Shown piece after piece: positions 59,326-64,000 of a stretch of 64,000 nucleotides of DNA. The DNA is from Dendrocalamus latiflorus (taxonomy: Eukaryota; Streptophyta; Magnoliopsida; Poales; Poaceae), in contig CM029634.1 in assembly GCA_017311315.1 (NCBI GenBank), forward strand, positions 26,655,622 through 26,719,621. Direction: 5' to 3'. Position 1 is the stretch's first letter. The number at the start of each line of letters is the position of its first letter. The notes beneath the pieces are model-generated. The model did no database searches, had not been told where the DNA came from, and was given only the letters and a program-made list of their open reading frames with translations. The translations under genes and the position numbers were made by a program.

Positions 59326-62300
59326 GTAAGCGCCTTTCCGAATGATTCTTGCTCGATCCCCTCGATTCTTTGGCTCCTTTTCTTGGCCTGCTCTGTTTCT
59401 TGGCCGAGTAGAGGTGTTGTTTTTGATCGGTTTATTGGTTTGTTTGGTTTTAGAGCGCTGATGCGTCCGTTCTAGATTAAGTAAGGTGCCAACTTGGTTG
59501 CAACTTATCACTTGTTTGCCCCGTTTCTTGAATTGGGCATGTAGAGGCTTTCTTGAACTGGCTCTTTTTTTTTTTTGTCTCACCTTGCTTATCCGTGATT
59601 GGTCGAGCAGATTAATTGATCGAAACAATTCAGCTCGTGTTCGCGGTAAGATTTCCGTTTTCTTGCAAGAGACCTGTGATTTTCTGGAGGCGGTGATTCT
59701 TGAATCGACGTGCATGTTTTGCTCCTCTGTTGATGCTTTGCTTTACAAGAAGAGAAAAACTAAAGAACCGTAAACCGTTCCTCCTCCACCGATGGAATAG
59801 CCTCCCCTTCCTCCTCCGCTGCTGCCGCCGGCTCCGGCTCCGGATCTGGCGACAGGGGGCGCCGCCGCGACGACAGGTTCACCACGTCCTCCGGATGTAG
59901 AGGGAGACCGGGGAGGCGGTGGACGGTGGCAGAGGTAGGAACAGGCAAGACGGTGGCGCTGTGAATATTAGGTTGGACGGGGTGGTGGCGGCGGCGCGGC
60001 GAGATCGTCGCCGCTGCCGGTGGTGGAGGGGGCGGGGGGAGGCGGAGGAGGGGGGCGTAGCTACCCGCGCTGGAGAAAAGGAGGGGGAGCTGCAGCGGGG
60101 AACGACGACGGGGTGGCCAGAAGGCTATCCCATTGGACTCGTGTAGGTGTAGCTGCTCTCTTACAGGATGATCCGTCGCAATGATAGCCACAAAGCGATG
60201 CGGATTTTTAATTCGCCTTTTTGTACCCCCATCTCACGTGGAGAGATGCTTCCCCCGCCTCGAGATCCCGGCGAAATATACTTTTTCTGTGTTTTTATTT
60301 TTTTTATTTCTACGTGTTCTTGCACTGGTTACTACCTTGTTAAGCTTTCGAAGGCTGTACCTTTATTCTGCAAGTAATCTAAAGAGCTGGTGGGGTGGAG
60401 ATATGCTTCACTTGGACTCCACTCTTTTGGATATGTATTCAGTGCTTAGCAGAAGAGAAGATTGGATGCAATCTAGTGATTTTTGTTTTTTGTTTTAATG
60501 CGATGCCAGTGATACATAGAGTTAATTCACTGAAAGAAAATAATCATTTTTGGTCACTTACCAGCCAAAGTGATTAGCATATGCTTCAAGGATGCCTCAT
60601 TCCAAGTCTAAATACGCCTATACGTTCATGGCACCCTCTAGCATTTAGAATTGTGTCTCCCTCTAGCGTTTAGAATTGTGTCTCCAATCAAAAGAGCTGT
60701 CCTATTCTTGAATCGTCTTTAATAAAATTTTCACTATCCCTGCTGATTTTCTTCTGATGATCTCTGTTTTTTTCAACAGTTTATTGGTAGGACAGGCCGA
60801 GTTATCAACTACAGTTAGGGTCTTTATGTAGTTACATTTAATATTTACGGACTTAAGTGTTCAAAGCTTATTTTCTAAATATTTACAGTGTATGGTTAAA
60901 ACTAATTGAGTTTCTTAACCAAGTAAATTACCTGATCATGTATATTCTCTTTGTGGCTATTCACTTACAGGTTTGGTCTCTGGTTAGGCGGTTTGATCAG
61001 CCACAACTTTTCAAGCCCTTTGTGAGCCGGTGTGAAATGAAAGGGAACATTGAGATTGGGAGTGTGAGGGAGGTCAATGTTAAGTCTGGGCTTCCTGCCA
61101 CGAGAAGCACCGAGAGGCTGGAGCTGTTAGACGACAATGAGCACATACTCAGTGTGAAGTTTGTCGGAGGCGATCATAGGCTGAAGGTATGCTTCATTCT
61201 TGATCGACTATCAATCGTGTAGTTATTTTTTTTAGGATGCTTGGTTGTGGATCAAACATGCAAATTTTCAGAATTGATAGCTTGAACGTGAGTGTTGTGA
61301 ATTTCGCAACTTCATATTTTTAGGAGCGCAACTTCCTTATTTGAGTTGCTAAAGGAAACATAGTCATGATCTCTGCTCTTAGGATTTCTGAATCTAAATT
61401 TGCATAGTGAATTTTCACTGGAATTTAGATGGCTATTACAGATTTTATTGGCCTAAACCTAATTGTCGCATGGTTTTGCTTCCCGTAGAGGAACTATTAG
61501 GATAACATTTCTTATCCCTGCATCTGTTTCTTTTTTTCTTGTGCCAAAAATGTACAGTTTAACCATTTGTTACTGAAAGTTTATCTCAAATCAGTGCCTA
61601 TAATATGTGCTGCATGATCTGTCATCTCACGAGTCACTAGATGATCGCAATAATATAACAGAAGATAAACATGATAGTGGTTAATCCCCTTTTTTATGTT
61701 AGTTCGTTGCATGGTCGAACTGTGTGCACATGACAGATAGATTCCATTAATTAGAATATAGACTTTCTTCTTTCTCCGGAAAAAAAATGTTTCCTTGGAT
61801 ACAATGTTCCTGTACTAGCAAACGGAGTACACTCGAAACAATTGTCTGGTGTGCTTGGCATTTGTTCTACCCTGGTGTGTCGACCATAAGGAATATGTTC
61901 ATATGCAAATAATGATGAGTTTAATCCATCATATATAAATACTCTAGTGCTCTAATGCATGCACCTCTCTTGGCCGTTGAATGTGGGGAGATATTTCCCC
62001 CTCATCTGCGCATCCTGGATTTCCTGATGCCTCCTGTGCCATTTTCAAGAGATAGCTTCGACAAACTTTTGTCGTCTAACCACAAAACAATCACTGGTTG
62101 TTGTTATATGATGTTTGTATGTTCTTAACTATTTGGACTAACAGTATGGTCCTGACATGCCATATTTTGACCTTACATGCCAAATCCGTTGCATGAGGAT
62201 CTGTCACTCGCTTGTTGTGGTCCATCCGTTTGCTTTCTTCAGCCACACAAGTGGCCTTGGTCACATGCATTGCATTTGGATAATGGAAGACACTTGTATG

Positions 62301-62847
62301 AATCCAAACAGGGAAAACTTGTCTGGGAAATTTTTTTTTCGCCCCCACCGACAAATCCAAAATTCGGAAATTTCGGAAAATCTCGGAAAAAGTCATTCAA
62401 AATTTTTAAATTTTAAATCTCATTTTTTTAGTAGAAATAGAAAAACAAAAAAAATAGTGTTGATTTTTGTGGTTTGAACTCAAGACCACTACCACCGTCT
62501 TTATCACTAGGCTAGCTAACTAGTTCTTACCTTGTATTGGTTATGGAATTTAGTTAAACTCCAAATTTCGAACCGAAATTCACCGTACCGACCTGTGCGC
62601 TGACTAATTGATCTGCTCGTCTATTTTCCAGAACTACTCATCCATTCTAACCGTCCACCCTGAGGTCATCGACGGCCGGCCCGGGACGCTGGTGATCGAG
62701 TCCTTCGTGGTGGACGTCCCCGACGGCAACACCAAGGATGAGACCTGCTACTTCGTCGAGGCCCTGATCAAGTGCAACCTCAAGTCGCTCGCGGAAGTGT
62801 CGGAGCGCCTAGTCGTCAAGGATCAAACAGAGCCCCTTGACCGGTGA
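59137..62847 (+). CDS. PYL: PYR/PYL/RCAR abscisic acid receptor, PYL7-10 type, three exons
   Basis: The predicted protein has 206 residues from exons 59137-59325, 60971-61186 and 62632-62847; both introns are phase 0 with GT-AG ends. It is a START-fold hormone receptor that, with abscisic acid bound, inhibits clade A PP2C phosphatases in cytosol and nucleus and so releases SnRK2 kinases. Visible hallmarks: the pocket lysine in FKPF (K78), the gate SGLPA (102-106), the conserved glutamate in STERLE, the latch HRL (132-134), NYSS after the latch, and the C-terminal helix (ETCYFVEALIKCNLKSLAEV). Two introns and a long N-terminus with a glycine run fit subfamily I (PYL7-10), known for monomeric receptors. 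An in-frame ATG at 59071 would add 22 atypical residues, so 59137 is preferred. No defects seen. The exact orthologue number is not claimed. Confidence 0.96.
59765..60175. other. GC-rich block in intron 1 of the ABA receptor gene
   Basis: A sharply bounded GC-rich stretch in an otherwise AT-rich intron. The minus strand is open for 143 codons with proline, glutamate and arginine runs (PPPPPPPAAA, DPEPEPAAAAEEEGEA); the plus strand is also partly open. No domain is recognised. It could be a captured gene fragment or a regulatory CpG-rich block. Confidence 0.4.
60971..61186 (+). CDS. PYL: ABA receptor exon 2
   Basis: 72 codons, VWSLVRRFDQPQ to GGDHRLK, holding the gate and latch loops. The acceptor is cttacag and the donor is gtatgc. 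Confidence 0.95.
62313..62600. repeat. Possible TE remnant in intron 2, next to exon 3
   Basis: An AT-rich block with cggaaatttcgg and accgaaattcaccg motifs near opposite ends and a run of short A/T tracts, ending about 30 bases before the exon 3 acceptor. Similar aatttcg-rich blocks are common in grass repeats (from memory). Boundaries uncertain. Confidence 0.35.
62632..62847 (+). CDS. PYL: ABA receptor exon 3
   Basis: 71 codons plus TGA, NYSSILTVHPEV to QTEPLDR, including the C-terminal helix that packs against the ligand pocket. The acceptor is ttttccag. Confidence 0.95.
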   Translation, partial: NYSSILTVHPEVIDGRPGTLVIESFVVDVPDGNTKDETCYFVEALIKCNLKSLAEVSERLVVKDQTEPLDR

Positions 62848-63380
62848 TCCGATGATTCGGGACATTGCATCCCTTAGAATGTGCAGAGCTATTCTCCATC
62901 CAGTGGAGCCTCTAGGTTCATGGAACTTGAAAGGTTTTTTAGGAAGTGCTACTGTTGTTCTATGTCAAGAAAAGATTTATGTCTCAATGAGCTTCTGTCG
63001 CTGTTCTTTTCCATCGTTCGTTGTATGCCAGAAGGAAAAGAATGGGATGCTTATGCTAATGTAGCGGTGAAGTAAAAAAACAAAAACAAAAAGAACTGCA
63101 AGGCCCGAACGCCTGAGCCTATGGTTTGAAAGGCTATTTGTAATTAGATTCGCTTCAGTTTCCTGAATTCTGCTCCCTTGGTGTGTGTGTGCGCGCGTGT
63201 AAATACCTACCCTTGTGTAAATTTACTTCTCTAGACCATGGCTTCAGTTGCTGCTGTGATGGTAAGAAGCTAGAAAGCACTGTAGTTGAACTTGGTTGCC
63301 ATGGAGAAACAAAACCTCCGGTGAATTTTAGCTCAGTCGTTTCTGTTGTCTGCTTTGTTAGTTTCTCCCTAGCGTTAACC
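62848..63380 (+). other. 3' untranslated and downstream sequence of the ABA receptor gene
   Basis: Follows the stop at 62847. It contains a short A-rich run (63072-63090), a GT dinucleotide stretch (about 63180-63200) and no clear AATAAA. The transcript end cannot be placed from sequence alone. Confidence 0.4.
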
Positions 63381-63384
63381 CCTC

Positions 63385-63455
63385 AAGCACCGTTGGGAAC
63401 GCGGGATTCTTTCCCAATTCCTACGGAATAACTCGTACGTTCCAAACGGCCCTCA
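63385..63455. mobile_element. Very short MITE-like hairpin
   Basis: The left end accgttgggaacgcgggatt and the right end ...cgttccaaacggccct are inverted relative to each other, similar to the ends of common grass MITEs (GGCCGTTTGGAACG). About 70 bp; duplications unclear. Confidence 0.5.
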
Positions 63456-63516
63456 GTGGTTGGGAGAAGGGAAAACCACATGTCTTCTGTGTGTCGCTTC
63501 GACTGCAGCAAAGAAG

Positions 63517-63795
63517 CGTAAAATGGTTTATGATGTGAAACAGGCGGAATAAAAGGCGAGAATCGGCGACGTAGAATGATTTGTAATGTGAAACAAAGGA
63601 GTAAAAGGCAAGAAACTCTCAATTCTAGACGATCAAATCCTCATGGAAGTTGAAAATGGTCGATGGTGGGCCCACCACAGGGCTTACTCTTTTGTTGTTT
63701 TTAGTGTTCTAATGGTCGATATCTGCATTTTGTTGTCTAGTGTCTAATGGCCATCTCTTTTGTTGTTTTTAGTGTTCTAATATAATGGTCATCGT
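63517..63795. repeat. Two local tandem duplications
   Basis: gatgtgaaacaggcggaataaaaggcgag (63533-63561) recurs in diverged form at about 63588-63612. tcttttgttgtttttagtgttctaat occurs at 63689-63714 and 63757-63782, period 68 bp. Confidence 0.7.
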
Positions 63796-64000
63796 GGTGT
63801 GATGGAAAGGCGAAAGAAAGCCGATTGTTGTGGCCAAATGCTAGCTACCACTAAATACGGGAGCTTTTCCATGTGTTTCTCTTTAAGCCTTTATGCGCAG
63901 CGATGTTTGACGTTAATTAATTCACTAATAATGGGGCCTTATCGGGTGTTTTGGAGAGCATAACAAGCGGAAGCTATCTTCTGCCTCAGCATTACAATGA
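63796..64000. other. Unassigned sequence at the right edge
   Basis: No coding or repeat feature recognised. Confidence 0.3.

Noticed and set aside
59044..59715. 223-codon open frame antisense to exon 1 of the ABA receptor
   Set aside because: It mirrors the GC-rich exon and its codon bias and has no recognisable domain; open antisense frames are expected opposite such exons.
59760..60191. 143-codon minus-strand frame in receptor intron 1 as a gene
   Set aside because: Composition is dominated by proline, arginine and glutamate runs in a GC-rich block; no known domain and no start or splice context. Kept only as an observation.
1..64000. CRISPR arrays, bacterial operons, riboswitches, tRNA or rRNA genes
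   Set aside because: The direct repeats seen are LTRs, subterminal repeats or tandem duplications. Matches to Met tRNA are primer binding sites of about 12 bases, not tRNA genes. The window is plant nuclear DNA.

Overview
The window is plant nuclear DNA, almost certainly from a grass (Poaceae) with a repeat-rich genome. The evidence is a grass-type abscisic acid receptor gene at the right end and about 57 kb of nested transposable elements typical of grasses: SIRE/Maximus and other Ty1/copia, a Tat-like Ty3/gypsy with an antisense reading frame, CACTA, hAT, Harbinger-like MITEs and a TRIM. I cannot name the species. No intact protein-coding element, RNA gene or CRISPR array is visible; the only gene that looks functional is the receptor.

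Layout. 1-8597: a SIRE/Maximus copia element on the minus strand (3' LTR beyond the left edge), inserted in the LTR of an older copia remnant (8598-10778). 10819-11491: a non-autonomous hAT element with 8-bp target duplications. 11771-17916: a plus-strand copia element in circularly permuted order (RNase H end, LTR, gag, pol, RNase H start). 17917-21496: a left-truncated CACTA element with a decayed transposase on the minus strand. 22764-32152: a decayed Tat-like gypsy element with both LTRs and a 5-bp target duplication, carrying two MITEs and an antisense coiled-coil ORF. 32838-35650: a solo LTR. 37243-37939: a TRIM. 40175-55254: a hAT transposase pseudogene split by a second solo LTR (41593-54357), itself split by a small hAT MITE (44747-54052), itself split by a second SIRE copia element (44770-53833). 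Each of the three inserted layers is bounded by its own target-site duplication. 55857-57582: two further LTR fragments.

The right end (about 58.4-63.2 kb) holds a three-exon PYR/PYL/RCAR abscisic acid receptor of the PYL7-10 type, predicted at 206 residues with an intact gate and latch. Its upstream region contains a 168-bp MITE set inside a roughly 0.5-kb sequence. Related copies of that sequence occur three more times in the window, all in the same orientation (11.5, 21.5 and 39 kb).

The most notable points are the circularly permuted single-LTR copia element, the four same-orientation copies of the receptor's upstream sequence, the fully readable four-layer nest, the SIRE copy that lost its primer binding site at a 5-base microhomology, and the gypsy antisense ORF. 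All are variations on known element types. I found no convincing new enzymatic or defence system.
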